From Halieaceae bacterium (GTDB taxonomy: Bacteria; Pseudomonadota; Gammaproteobacteria; Pseudomonadales; Halieaceae), in NCBI GenBank assembly GCA_003523185.1, contig DPGN01000021.1, positions 95,436-159,435 on the forward strand: 64,000 bases of DNA, written 5' to 3'. Position 1 is the stretch's first letter, and each line of letters begins with the position of its first letter. This document shows, one piece after another, positions 49,251 to 57,869 of this stretch. Both the position numbers and the translations under genes were made by a program. The notes beneath the pieces are model-generated. The model made no database searches. It saw only the letters and a list, made by a program, of their open reading frames with translations, and was not told the origin of the DNA.

Positions 49251-50294
49251 ATGCGCTTCCGATCGCTCTTCTTCGCCCCACTGGTGGCTCTCGCCACACT
49301 GACGTCGTGCTCCACTGACGATGCTCCGGAAGGCGCTAGTGCAGGTGAACTCAACCTGTATTCGTCTCGTCATTACGACACCGATATCGCGCTATACGAG
49401 AACTTCACAGAGGCGACAGGCATCAAGATCAATTTGATTGAAGCTGGTGCGGATGAGTTGATTGAGCGAATCAAAAGCGAGGGTGAGGCGAGTCCTGCAG
49501 ATCTCCTGATTACTGTTGACGCTGGGCGCCTGTGGCGCGCAGAGCAGGCCGGTATTTTTCAGCCCATTGATTCACCGATTCTGAATGAGCGTCTGCCTGA
49601 AAATATGCGACACCCCGATGGCTTGTGGGCAGGACTGTCCAAGCGGGCCCGGGTCATTGTTTACAACGCGGAGGCTGGACTACCCGAGCCGCTGAGCGAC
49701 TACTCAGATTTGGCTAATCCGGCGCATAAGGGCAAGGTTTGTATTCGCTCGTCGAGCAATATCTACAATATTTCTTTGATGGCAGCGATGGTGTCCCGGA
49801 TGGGCGAGGCCGCGGCTGAAGAGTGGGCTGCCGGAGTGGTCGCTAATTTCGCCCGCACACCACAGAGTAACGACACCGGTCAGATCCGTGCTGTGGCCAG
49901 TGGCGAATGCCAGATTGGGGTTGCCAACACCTACTACCTTGCGCGATTGGCAGCGTCTGATGACCCAGCAGACCAAGCCGCGTTCTCAGCAGTCAACATC
50001 ATTTTCCCAGGCCAAGAGGGTAATGGAACTCACGTCAACATCAGCGGCGCTGGTCTCGTCAGCACGTCTCCTAACCCAGAAAATGCCGTCAAGTTTCTTG
50101 AGTACCTGACTAGCGAGCCAGCTCAGCTCTTATTTGCCAATGGTAATAACGAATACCCAGCGGTGCCGGGTATTGCCGCAACGTCAGCGGTGGTCGGATT
50201 AGGTGAGTTTAAGGAAGATATGCTCAACGCCTCTGAACTGGGTATTAACCAGGCGGCGGCGATCATGGTCTTCGATCGTGCTGGTTGGAAATAA
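49251..50294 (+). CDS. fbpA: Ferric iron-binding lipoprotein (FbpA type)
   Basis: A 347-residue extracellular solute-binding protein. The chosen ATG gives a lipoprotein signal (lipobox LTSC) and has AGAGGT seven bases upstream; the longer ORF overlaps fbpC without support. Matching segments are ELNLYSSRHYDTDIALYENF, the tandem tyrosines in VANTYYLARLA that bind iron in FbpA-type proteins, and NPENAVKFLEYLTSEPAQLL. It delivers Fe(III) to the FbpB permease. No Fur box was recognisable by eye. Confidence 0.93.
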   Translation: MRFRSLFFAPLVALATLTSCSTDDAPEGASAGELNLYSSRHYDTDIALYENFTEATGIKINLIEAGADELIERIKSEGEASPADLLITVDAGRLWRAEQAGIFQPIDSPILNERLPENMRHPDGLWAGLSKRARVIVYNAEAGLPEPLSDYSDLANPAHKGKVCIRSSSNIYNISLMAAMVSRMGEAAAEEWAAGVVANFARTPQSNDTGQIRAVASGECQIGVANTYYLARLAASDDPADQAAFSAVNIIFPGQEGNGTHVNISGAGLVSTSPNPENAVKFLEYLTSEPAQLLFANGNNEYPAVPGIAATSAVVGLGEFKEDMLNASELGINQAAAIMVFDRAGWK

Positions 50295-50405
50295 GCCTCG
50301 CTAGAGGTACAAGCCGTCACATATTGAGAAGCCTGCTTTACGGGTGCTCCTGTGCGACCGTCTCAACGCACGATAAGTCGATCCAACCCGACAGGAGACA
50401 CAGAT

Positions 50406-51365
50406 ATGAAAATTGGATTTATCGGCCTCGGCAATGTGGGTGGCAAACTCAGCGGCAGTCTGATTCGCAATGGACATGACGTTACGGTATTGGATCTGAA
50501 TGCTGATCGGGTTGCCGAAAAGGTTGCCAAGGGGGCAAAAGCGGCCGAGAGCGCGGCGCAGCTCATGCGCGACTGCGACGCAGTAATTACTTGTTTGCCC
50601 TCTCCGGCGGCGTCCAATGCTGTAATGCAGGAGATGCTGCCCGAGGTCTGCGAAGGCAAAATTTGGATGGAAATGTCCACCACCGATCAGGCTGAGGCGG
50701 TGCGTCTGGGCAACCTGGTGATCGAAGCGGGCGGTGCGGCGGTTGACTGCCCGGTCTCAGGTGGTTGTCACCGGGCTGATACGGGCAACATCTCCATCTT
50801 CGCAGGCTGTGACCGAGCCACATTCGAGCGCATTCTGCCGTTGCTGACGACCTTAGGCCGCCGTGTTCTGCATACGGGTGAACTTGGGTCAGCATCGATG
50901 CTCAAAGTGCTCACCAACTATCTCGCCACGGTGCATCTGGTCGCCAACGCCGAGGCATTGGTTGTTGCCAAGGCCGCGGGGATGGACCTGAATGTGGCCT
51001 ACGAGGCGATTGCTATTTCTTCAGGAACCTCTTTCAGCCATGTCACTGAGAGCCAGGTAATCTTGAACGGGTCGCGCGATATTTCCTTCACTATGGATCT
51101 TGTGAAGAAGGATGTGGGTCTGTTCCAAGCGATTGCAGAGCGCAACAACGTGCCGTTGGAAATCTCACCGTTGATCTGTCAGATATTCGACGACGGCATC
51201 GCGCGCCACGGGGAGCGGGAACTGTCACCTAATATTATTCGGCGACTTGAAGAAGCAACCGGGCTTGATATCCGTGCGCCCGGATTCCCTGCAGAAATGA
51301 CCGATGACGAACCCGAGGAACCGGGATACGAAGTTGTGCCGACAGGACTTAGTCCTACTGCGTAG
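50406..51365 (+). CDS. NAD(P)-dependent 3-hydroxyisobutyrate dehydrogenase-family oxidoreductase
   Basis: A 319-residue beta-hydroxyacid dehydrogenase. The N-terminal NAD(P)-binding motif is IGFIGLGNVGGKLSGSLI, the substrate-binding signature is DCPVSGGCHRADTGNISIFA, and the catalytic lysine is in SASMLKVLTNY. The ATG is preceded by AGGAG about 10 bases upstream. Members oxidise 3-hydroxyisobutyrate, tartronate semialdehyde or similar acids; the exact substrate is unclear. It has an acidic C-terminal tail (DDEPEEPGYE). Confidence 0.9.
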   Translation: MKIGFIGLGNVGGKLSGSLIRNGHDVTVLDLNADRVAEKVAKGAKAAESAAQLMRDCDAVITCLPSPAASNAVMQEMLPEVCEGKIWMEMSTTDQAEAVRLGNLVIEAGGAAVDCPVSGGCHRADTGNISIFAGCDRATFERILPLLTTLGRRVLHTGELGSASMLKVLTNYLATVHLVANAEALVVAKAAGMDLNVAYEAIAISSGTSFSHVTESQVILNGSRDISFTMDLVKKDVGLFQAIAERNNVPLEISPLICQIFDDGIARHGERELSPNIIRRLEEATGLDIRAPGFPAEMTDDEPEEPGYEVVPTGLSPTA

Positions 51366-51535
51366 GCTGTGTTTCGAGATTATGGCCGACAGTTCTGATG
51401 TTGGACTGACGCCCCCGCCATACCAAATCCAGTATTTCTCCACACTTATATTTTCAATACCTGTGAATAACACAGCCAACTCCAGAAATTTAATAGCACA
51501 GCGATAAAAAGTGGCGAAAAGCAGGCCTTGTCCTA

Positions 51536-51593
51536 AGCTGATATGGTCAGCTAAAGAACCTAAATTTGGCTGGTATTCGCGAGATTCGATCTC
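51536..51593. promoter_or_regulatory. Two palindromes upstream of a secreted protein gene
   Basis: AGCTGA, 5-nt spacer, TCAGCT (51536-51552) and GAGAT, TCG, ATCTC (51581-51593). They lie 33-90 bp before the ATG at 51626 and may be operator sites. Confidence 0.35.
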
Positions 51594-51625
51594 ATATTTA
51601 TTCTAAGAAAAAGTAAGGGGAAATA

Positions 51626-52348
51626 ATGAACAAATTCATAGCTTTAGGATGCATTGCAGCATGCTCTGTGGCCCCCGCATTGGCAGACAACCACGGCGCA
51701 GAGTCTATGGGAAATGGTGCCTTCACAACCTTGTTTGTCTCGGCTAAAGACGTAGATAGTTATATTGATTCTGTGAAATCTAGCACCGCTTTATTTGAGG
51801 CTATTGGAAGCGATGCGGCGGGTTATTGCGAGACGATTTCTGGACGTGATGAAGTCGGTCAATTGATGATTTGGAACGCCTTTGCCAGTGTGACTGACGC
51901 GCTTGTCGGAGGATCTAAATACGACGCCAGTAAGGCGGCCGCCGATATGGCGAGTCAGAGAGAATTCAAGTACACCGCGACATGGGCTCCACTCAAGCCA
52001 TTCCCGCGTCTAGATCCGGGCTACGAGAGAGCCATGAGAATAAAGTTAAAACCAGAGAACGTACCGGCATTCATTGCCGCCATCACAAAGATGGAGGCCG
52101 AAATCATTGCGGCAGGTCACGACACCTTCATGAACGGCTTGTTTGTTGCCATGGGAGGCGGCACGACTGAAGCGGGGACTTATTATTTAAAGTCTATAAC
52201 TTCATCAGTCGAAACCCATGGGGCTGTCATAGATGACTATTTTGCTGGGGCATCTTGGGGTGCTACTTACAACGAAGCTTCGGCAATGATCGATGAAGTA
52301 GTCAATGATCAGTTTGAAATCTGTGAACAGTTTTATACGGCAGAGTAA
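51626..52348 (+). CDS. Secreted hypothetical protein
   Basis: A 240-residue exported protein with a signal peptide (residues 1-20, ending APALA). The two halves look related in layout (FTTLFVSAKDVDSYIDSVKS and MRIKLKPENVPAFIAAITKM each start a repeat), suggesting two dimeric alpha/beta-barrel-like units. AAGGGGAAATA is the ribosome-binding site. It ends at a strong terminator. The next gene is also secreted and internally repeated, but of a different sequence. The function is not recognised. Confidence 0.7.
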   Translation: MNKFIALGCIAACSVAPALADNHGAESMGNGAFTTLFVSAKDVDSYIDSVKSSTALFEAIGSDAAGYCETISGRDEVGQLMIWNAFASVTDALVGGSKYDASKAAADMASQREFKYTATWAPLKPFPRLDPGYERAMRIKLKPENVPAFIAAITKMEAEIIAAGHDTFMNGLFVAMGGGTTEAGTYYLKSITSSVETHGAVIDDYFAGASWGATYNEASAMIDEVVNDQFEICEQFYTAE

Positions 52349-52364
52349 GTGGACTAAAAAAATG

Positions 52365-52388
52365 GGGGTGCTTTGCGCCCCTTTTTTT
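52365..52388 (+). terminator. Rho-independent terminator
   Basis: GGGGTGC and GCGCCCC form a 7-bp stem (one U-G) around a UUU loop, followed by seven U residues and preceded by seven A residues. It ends the gene at 51626-52348 and, because of the A-tract, may act on both strands. Confidence 0.9.
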
Positions 52389-52580
52389 GTGCCATCAAGT
52401 GTGTCCGGTTAGTAATGAAGCCGAAGCGCCTAAGCGTGTTTCGGTGGAAATGGCACTGGTTTTAACCACATGTTTTCTAGCGAAAATGTCGTTGGTGGCC
52501 TGCGTCATACTAGGTTCACTTTCACCTGTCTTACTAGGGATTGGTTCCCGAGCAAATTTATATTTACCAAGGAGATGTAG

Positions 52581-53450
52581 ATGAGAAATATCACTTTTTT
52601 CGTAGCGATATTGTTGATGGGCACGGCCTGTAGTCAGAAAGATGACGTACAAGAAGAAGGTATGGACGCAACCCCTGTCGTCGCAGTGGCCCCTGCAGTG
52701 ACGGAGACAGAATCCGTGAGTGACCCGGATGCCTATTATGAATACCTTTGGTGCAACGAGGGCGATGACTTTTCGCAGGAGAAGTTGGCGGAGCTTACAG
52801 CAAACTGGAACTCAGTAATTGATGGTTTGGATGCGCCTGCCTTAGCGGCATTCGGTTACATACCCAGAGATGCAGATGTTGAAGCCTATGATGGTCTATG
52901 GGTACTTCGCTGGAACTCGAAGAGCGATAGTGCTGCCGGTTGGGAGGCCTACGTGGCCTCGGAAGCAGGCCAAGCCCATGAAGCTACATACGCGTCGGTT
53001 CTTGCATGTGGTAATGAGGTGGGCGTGAACCGATTCGGGTTCAACGCCTACATACCCCAAGCCATGCCCGCTAGCTTCACTGGTGAACCGGCGCCGTATT
53101 TTCTTACGAATACCTTTTGCGCTTTCAACGATGGAAAAGGTCCTGAGGACTTGCGCAAGGTAGTCATGGGGGAGTACCTACCACTCCTCGCAGGTGCTTT
53201 GGAGACTAATCCAGAATCTAGCTACTGGTTCATGATTGGCGCCCCCGATTTTGAAGAACGGATCTCTGGCCCATTTGACTTTAACTGGGTTAACTATTGG
53301 CAAACTATTCAAGAGGGAGAAGCGTCATCAACCGCATTTGCTGCTTCCGAAGAGGGACAGGCCGTAATGGTGTCGCTCGGTGAGGTTGCAACTTGCCAGG
53401 ATCCACAGGGTTGGGATGGATACCTAATTCGGTCGAACGTTGATGCCTGA
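52581..53450 (+). CDS. Secreted lipoprotein with internal duplication, hypothetical
   Basis: A 289-residue lipoprotein: signal MRNITFFVAILLMGTAC with lipobox GTAC. After an acidic linker, two tandem copies of about 110 residues follow, each ending in the same pattern (WEAYVASEAGQAHEATYASV in the first, STAFAASEEGQAVMVSLGEV in the second), each with cysteines. This indicates an internal duplication of a DUF-like unit. AAGGAGATGTAG precedes the ATG. It has a separate promoter after the terminator at 52365. The function is unknown. Confidence 0.7.
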   Translation: MRNITFFVAILLMGTACSQKDDVQEEGMDATPVVAVAPAVTETESVSDPDAYYEYLWCNEGDDFSQEKLAELTANWNSVIDGLDAPALAAFGYIPRDADVEAYDGLWVLRWNSKSDSAAGWEAYVASEAGQAHEATYASVLACGNEVGVNRFGFNAYIPQAMPASFTGEPAPYFLTNTFCAFNDGKGPEDLRKVVMGEYLPLLAGALETNPESSYWFMIGAPDFEERISGPFDFNWVNYWQTIQEGEASSTAFAASEEGQAVMVSLGEVATCQDPQGWDGYLIRSNVDA

Positions 53451-53845
53451 ATAAAGTCAACACATTAAGCGGGGGCGGAAACTGGCCCCTGCTGTTCTCG
53501 TTTGCCTTAATCTCTATAAAACGGCCTCAAAGTGCCCGTATCTTTGGCGATAGAACCCTGCGGGCGACTTCGCGTTGTTCTAGCGGACTTAACGCTCCTA
53601 AGGTCGCGTTGTTCGAACTGGCGACCTCTACCATGTCAAGGCTCACAGAACTCGCCACAACACGCCAGGACGCCTTGAGATAAACACGGGAGAGCTTCAC
53701 TCGCGTTTTTCTAAATATTCTGGTGAGAATTCATCGCAAAGAGGGGAGGGGCTGGTATCAGGACCTGTGAACCGCAACCTGACAATGAATTTTGTGGCTC
53801 CAGTAGGTCAGTCAATTGCCCTTCGATTTGCCAAGCACGCGTGCA
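53451..53845. repeat. Intergenic region with repeat copy R1 (53545-53672)
   Basis: A gap of 395 bp holding one copy of a dispersed repeat, about 128 bp. Its left part (53545-53615, with GAACCCTGCGGGCG and CTCCTAAGGTCG) matches 63695-63763. Its right part (53611-53672, with TTCGAACTGGCGACCTCTAC) matches 63859-63919 almost exactly. The right part read on the minus strand is the anticodon and variable region of a tRNA-Val(GAC). No gene is supported here. Confidence 0.65.
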
Positions 53846-54220
53846 TTAATTGAAATAAAAGATCGACAAACACACGGTCGTCCAGCTTAGGATCACTATG
53901 ACGATTGCCATGAAGACGGCGGCGGAGCCCATGTCTTTCGCGCGTCCCGATAGTTCATGGTACTCCTCCCCAACACGATCAACTGTCGCTTCAATGGCGC
54001 TGTTAGCCAGTTCCGCACACATCAGTAGCAGGAGGGGTAGAGCCAGCAAAAGGAAATCCACCGTATCCCGCGCTAGCCAGAGTGCAAGCGGCAGGCCGAC
54101 CAAAACGAGGAGGACCTCTTGGCGGAATGATTCCTCATTCTGCCATGCTGATCGAATGCCACGATACGAGTACTGAGTTGCCAGGCGCATGTGCGCGAAA
54201 CCACGTTCTGTGGGCTTCAT
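53846..54220 (-). CDS. dgkA: Diacylglycerol kinase
   Basis: A 124-residue integral membrane diacylglycerol kinase with three helices, which phosphorylates diacylglycerol to phosphatidic acid. The family active-site motif is intact: ELANSAIEATVDRVGEEYHE and LSGRAKDMGSAAV. The N-terminus (YSYRGIRSAWQNEESFRQE) is the amphipathic surface helix. GAGGAGATGAGAA precedes the ATG. It stands alone on the minus strand between two plus-strand secreted-protein genes. Confidence 0.95.
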   Translation of the reverse strand: MKPTERGFAHMRLATQYSYRGIRSAWQNEESFRQEVLLVLVGLPLALWLARDTVDFLLLALPLLLLMCAELANSAIEATVDRVGEEYHELSGRAKDMGSAAVFMAIVIVILSWTTVCLSIFYFN

Positions 54221-54392
54221 TTCTCATCTCCTCAACGGAAGAGGCGCAAGTATGCGGAGACTAATATGATGGTTGCAAGTGCAGGTATGCACGAATGCAT
54301 GTAAAGACACATGTTTTTAACAAAACCATAATGGGGCCTTAATGGCTGACCTCAATAATTGATGTTTTACACCCGACTACTGAGGAACAGAC

Positions 54393-56255
54393 ATGAAGAC
54401 AAAGCAACTTACGCTCGCTTCGCTGGCAATTGCTTCCGCATTGCTTCTCTCTGCCTGCGATGGCGACAATGGACAAGACGGTATTGATGGACTCCCTGGT
54501 GCAGACGGAGCGCCCGGCGCAGACGGCTCTGACGGTACAGATGGTTCTAACGGTGCAGATGGCCAAGATGCCAACGCCGCGCTTTCACTAAAGCTGGTCG
54601 GAACGACGCCAGCGATTGCTGACAACTTTGATGAGTCTGCAGCGGAAATTGTTGCTTACCATGCTGAGAGCAAAACCGCCTTCTTGGTTAACTCGAATTC
54701 GAAAGCGGTTGATGTGGTTTCCCTCGATGACGTCACGGCACCCGTTATTACCCTGACGCTCGATGTCGCGGGTGACGTTGAAGGCGCTGTCGCTGAATTG
54801 GCAGCTGGTGATTTGGGCGGCGTCAACAGCGTCGACGTTTACGGTGATCACATGGCTGTGGCAATTGAGGCCGACACGAAGCAGGACACAGGCTACATTG
54901 CCTTCTACAACGTAGACGGCACTTATGTATCAGCTGTTGCCGCAGGTGCGCTGCCTGACAAAGTCGGTTTTAGTCCTGATGGCAACTACGCAGTAGTAGC
55001 CAACGAGGGTGAGCCTAATGATGACTACAGTAATGATCCAGAGGGTTCAATTACAGTCATTGACGTTTCGGGTGGTTTCGATGTTGCAACCGCTACGACT
55101 GCGGATTTTCAGGCTTTCAATGTAGGCGGTAGTAAGTCACTGACAGGCCCCGTTCGAATCTCTGCCAAGGCTGATAGCGTCGCGAAAGACTTAGAGCCCG
55201 AATTCATCGCATTCTCCAAGGATGGCTCTACTGCTTTTGCAACACTTCAAGAAAACAATGCGGTAGCTATTGTGGATCTCGCATCTGCAGAAGTAAGCGC
55301 GGTTCTGGGCATTGGCTTTAAAGATTACGGACTTCCTGGTAATGAAATTGATGCCAGCAATGAGGATGGTGGTGTTAATCTCGAAAGTTGGTCGATTTTC
55401 GGTACCTACATGCCCGATGGCTTCGACGCTTACGAGGTGAACGGCACTACTTACTTGGTCACCGCAAACGAAGGTGATGGTCGTGAGTATGTGAGTGACG
55501 CTACTGACGAGGCGGATTGCACAGCTCAGGGTGGTTTTCTGTTTGATGGCGGCGACTGCTTTCATTACTTGGACGAGATTCGTGTGAAAGACCTCGACGC
55601 AAGCCAGTTCACAGCCGACTTGGTTGCCAAGCTGGGTGCTGATTTTCAGGATCAAGACAAGCTCGGTCGTTTGAAGGTCATCACTGACTTGGGCCTTGAA
55701 GATGCGTCAGCGTGTGCCACGCTCGCAACTACTGGCCAGCCAATCGCGTTCCCCGACGAAACACCTGTAGCGGGATGCGTCTACGAGGACCTCTACTCCT
55801 TCGGAGCGCGCTCCTTCACGATCTGGGATACGACTACGGGTCGACCTGTGTTTGACAGTGGAAGCGATTTCGAGCGAATCACTGCACAGCAACTGGGCGG
55901 ATCATTCAACGCCAGCAACGACAGTAATGATGGCGATGATCGTTCAGACGATAAGGGACCCGAGCCAGAGGCTATTGAGATCGCTACTGTTGATGGCAAC
56001 ACGTTTGCATTCGTTGCACTCGAGCGAGTGGGTGGCGTAATGGTCTACAACATCACAAACCCGCAGAACGCAACGTATGTTCAGTATATTAATCCTCGCG
56101 ACTTCACAGTGGATGATGACGCGGTAGAAGCAAACATGGCTGGTCCACTCGGTCCGGAAGACATCAAGTTCATTACTCAGGATGGTGAGAACTATCTTTT
56201 GGTATCGAACGAGGTGTCAGGTACGCTCTCTATCTATAGCGTTACTGCTCTGTAA
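54393..56255 (+). CDS. Choice-of-anchor I family lipoprotein with collagen-like N-terminus
   Basis: A 620-residue lipoprotein: signal peptide with lipobox LSAC at residues 18-21. Residues about 23-60 are Gly-X-Y collagen-like triplets (GQDGIDGLPGADGAPGADG and more). The rest is a beta-propeller of the choice-of-anchor I family: IAFYNVDGTYVSAVAAG, VGFSPDGNYAVVANEGEPND, EGSITVIDVSGG, VTANEGDGREYVSDAT and PEAIEIATVDGNTFAFVALE. Such proteins are often alkaline-phosphatase-like in annotation but the catalytic role is unproven. GAGGAACAGAC precedes the ATG. The arsenite transporter gene follows 28 bp later. Confidence 0.87.
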   Translation: MKTKQLTLASLAIASALLLSACDGDNGQDGIDGLPGADGAPGADGSDGTDGSNGADGQDANAALSLKLVGTTPAIADNFDESAAEIVAYHAESKTAFLVNSNSKAVDVVSLDDVTAPVITLTLDVAGDVEGAVAELAAGDLGGVNSVDVYGDHMAVAIEADTKQDTGYIAFYNVDGTYVSAVAAGALPDKVGFSPDGNYAVVANEGEPNDDYSNDPEGSITVIDVSGGFDVATATTADFQAFNVGGSKSLTGPVRISAKADSVAKDLEPEFIAFSKDGSTAFATLQENNAVAIVDLASAEVSAVLGIGFKDYGLPGNEIDASNEDGGVNLESWSIFGTYMPDGFDAYEVNGTTYLVTANEGDGREYVSDATDEADCTAQGGFLFDGGDCFHYLDEIRVKDLDASQFTADLVAKLGADFQDQDKLGRLKVITDLGLEDASACATLATTGQPIAFPDETPVAGCVYEDLYSFGARSFTIWDTTTGRPVFDSGSDFERITAQQLGGSFNASNDSNDGDDRSDDKGPEPEAIEIATVDGNTFAFVALERVGGVMVYNITNPQNATYVQYINPRDFTVDDDAVEANMAGPLGPEDIKFITQDGENYLLVSNEVSGTLSIYSVTAL

Positions 56256-56283
56256 TTTTCTCTGAAAGCAATGGACTAGTGTG

Positions 56284-57318
56284 ATGGGTTTGTTTGAGCG
56301 TTATTTAAGCCTTTGGGTCACACTAGCCATTGCCTCGGGCGTTGCTCTGGGCAGTCTGTTTCCCGCGGTCTTCCAGCTCTTTGCGAGTCTCGAGTACGCC
56401 AGTGTCAATTTGCCGGTTGCTGTACTGATCTGGTTAATGATCTACCCGATGATGGTTCAGGTGGATTTCGCGTCGATTAAGGATGTTGGTAAGCGGCCCA
56501 AGGGCCTGTTGCTAACACTTACCGTTAACTGGTTGATAAAGCCTTTCACTATGGCGGCTTTAGGTTGGCTGTTCTTCCGGGTGCTGTTTGCCGATCTCGT
56601 CGATCCGGCGACCGCCACCGAATACATCGCCGGGATGATTCTTTTGGGCGTGGCTCCCTGCACCGCAATGGTGTTTGTGTGGAGCCAACTCACCAAGGGC
56701 GATGCCAACTACACACTCGTGCAGGTGTCAGTTAACGACATCATCATGATCTTTGCTTTTGCGCCGATAGCCGCGTTTCTTCTTGGCGTTAGTGAAGTGT
56801 CGGTACCTTGGGAAACATTACTGTTGTCAGTGGTGCTTTATGTGGTTTTACCGCTGCTGGCAGGGTATGTCACGCGTCGGAGTCTTGCTTCGTCGTCGGA
56901 CTTATCCCGCTTGACTGAACTACTTACTACCTTGAAGCCTCTTTCAATATTAGGGTTGCTGGCCACGGTTGTACTGTTATTTGGATTTCAGGCTGAGACG
57001 ATTCTGGCAAAGCCGGTCGCTATCGTGCTCATCGCTATTCCTTTGTTAATACAGACTTACGGCATCTTTGCCGTTGCCTATGGCGCTGCCAAATATCTTC
57101 GACTTCCCCACAATATTGCGGCTCCCGCCTGCATGATCGGTACATCCAACTTTTTTGAACTTGCGGTTGCCGTGGCTATCTCGCTATTTGGACTGCAATC
57201 GGGCGCAGCTCTAGCGACGGTAGTGGGTGTATTGGTGGAGGTGCCCGTGATGCTCTCATTGGTCGCAATAGCCAACCGCACCCGTCACTGGTTTACGCCT
57301 GCAGCACAGGCCGAATAA
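56284..57318 (+). CDS. acr3: ACR3 family arsenite efflux transporter
   Basis: A 344-residue inner-membrane protein with ten helices, of the ACR3 branch of the bile-acid:sodium symporter superfamily. Hallmarks are [20 protein letters not shown], the conserved [20 protein letters not shown] with the essential cysteine, and the [11 protein letters not shown] segment. It exports arsenite, or possibly antimonite. No arsR, arsC or other ars gene is nearby, so it seems to be a stand-alone copy. A GTG one codon upstream is an alternative start. Confidence 0.9.
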   Translation: MGLFERYLSLWVTLAIASGVALGSLFPAVFQLFASLEYASVNLPVAVLIWLMIYPMMVQVDFASIKDVGKRPKGLLLTLTVNWLIKPFTMAALGWLFFRVLFADLVDPATATEYIAGMILLGVAPCTAMVFVWSQLTKGDANYTLVQVSVNDIIMIFAFAPIAAFLLGVSEVSVPWETLLLSVVLYVVLPLLAGYVTRRSLASSSDLSRLTELLTTLKPLSILGLLATVVLLFGFQAETILAKPVAIVLIAIPLLIQTYGIFAVAYGAAKYLRLPHNIAAPACMIGTSNFFELAVAVAISLFGLQSGAALATVVGVLVEVPVMLSLVAIANRTRHWFTPAAQAE

Positions 57319-57554
57319 ATCTCTCGGTTTATTAGTGGTCCCCTCCGCTGACACCGCTCAGTGACAGACCGGAATGAAGCCAGAATCTAGAATCCACCGA
57401 TAATGACTTAGGTTTTAGAGCGTGAGTAATGACCGACCGTGGTTTATCCAAACCGCTTTTCCAACCTATTGGCATCACAAAAACTTCAAACAAGATTAAA
57501 TATTTTGCAACAACGACCTCTTAATTTTGGGCCATCCGGCAAGGAGGAAGTGGC
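57319..57554. other. Intergenic region before a small protein gene
   Basis: About 236 bp. A weak frame at 57439-57636 overlaps the next gene but has no good start. No hairpin with a U-tract is visible. The promoter for the small protein presumably lies here. Confidence 0.3.
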
Positions 57555-57743
57555 ATGGAAAATCTCGCGAGTCCAAGTGAGCCCGGGAAGCGTGTACTGC
57601 GCGATACGATCGAGCACGAAGTCCAGCAGTTTTTAGATCAAGGCGGCAAGATCACCGTTTTCAAGCAGCCATCCAGTGACGCAGTGCGGTTCCGGGGTAG
57701 TCTTTGGGACGACGGCGGCGATGACCTGATTGACGACGAGTAG
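57555..57743 (+). CDS. Small acidic protein (62 aa), hypothetical
   Basis: A 62-residue protein starting with an ATG 6-7 bases after AAGGAGGAAG, a strong ribosome-binding site. It contains VQQFLDQGGKITVF, recalling the FLxxGGxI segment of small RNA-polymerase-associated regulators such as SutA, and ends in a very acidic tail (LWDDGGDDLIDDE). The similarity is short and not proof of function. No homologous family name is recognised. Confidence 0.65.
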   Translation: MENLASPSEPGKRVLRDTIEHEVQQFLDQGGKITVFKQPSSDAVRFRGSLWDDGGDDLIDDE

Positions 57744-57869
57744 TTGGCAAGGAGGTTCGGGTACTGCAGATCCGCTTCAGGTGCGCCCTCGCGGTTTCAG
57801 CACGCCTTACGCTAACCAAGGAACCCTTAACGGGACACCGATATCTCATCGTGTTCTTCTGACGCCCGT

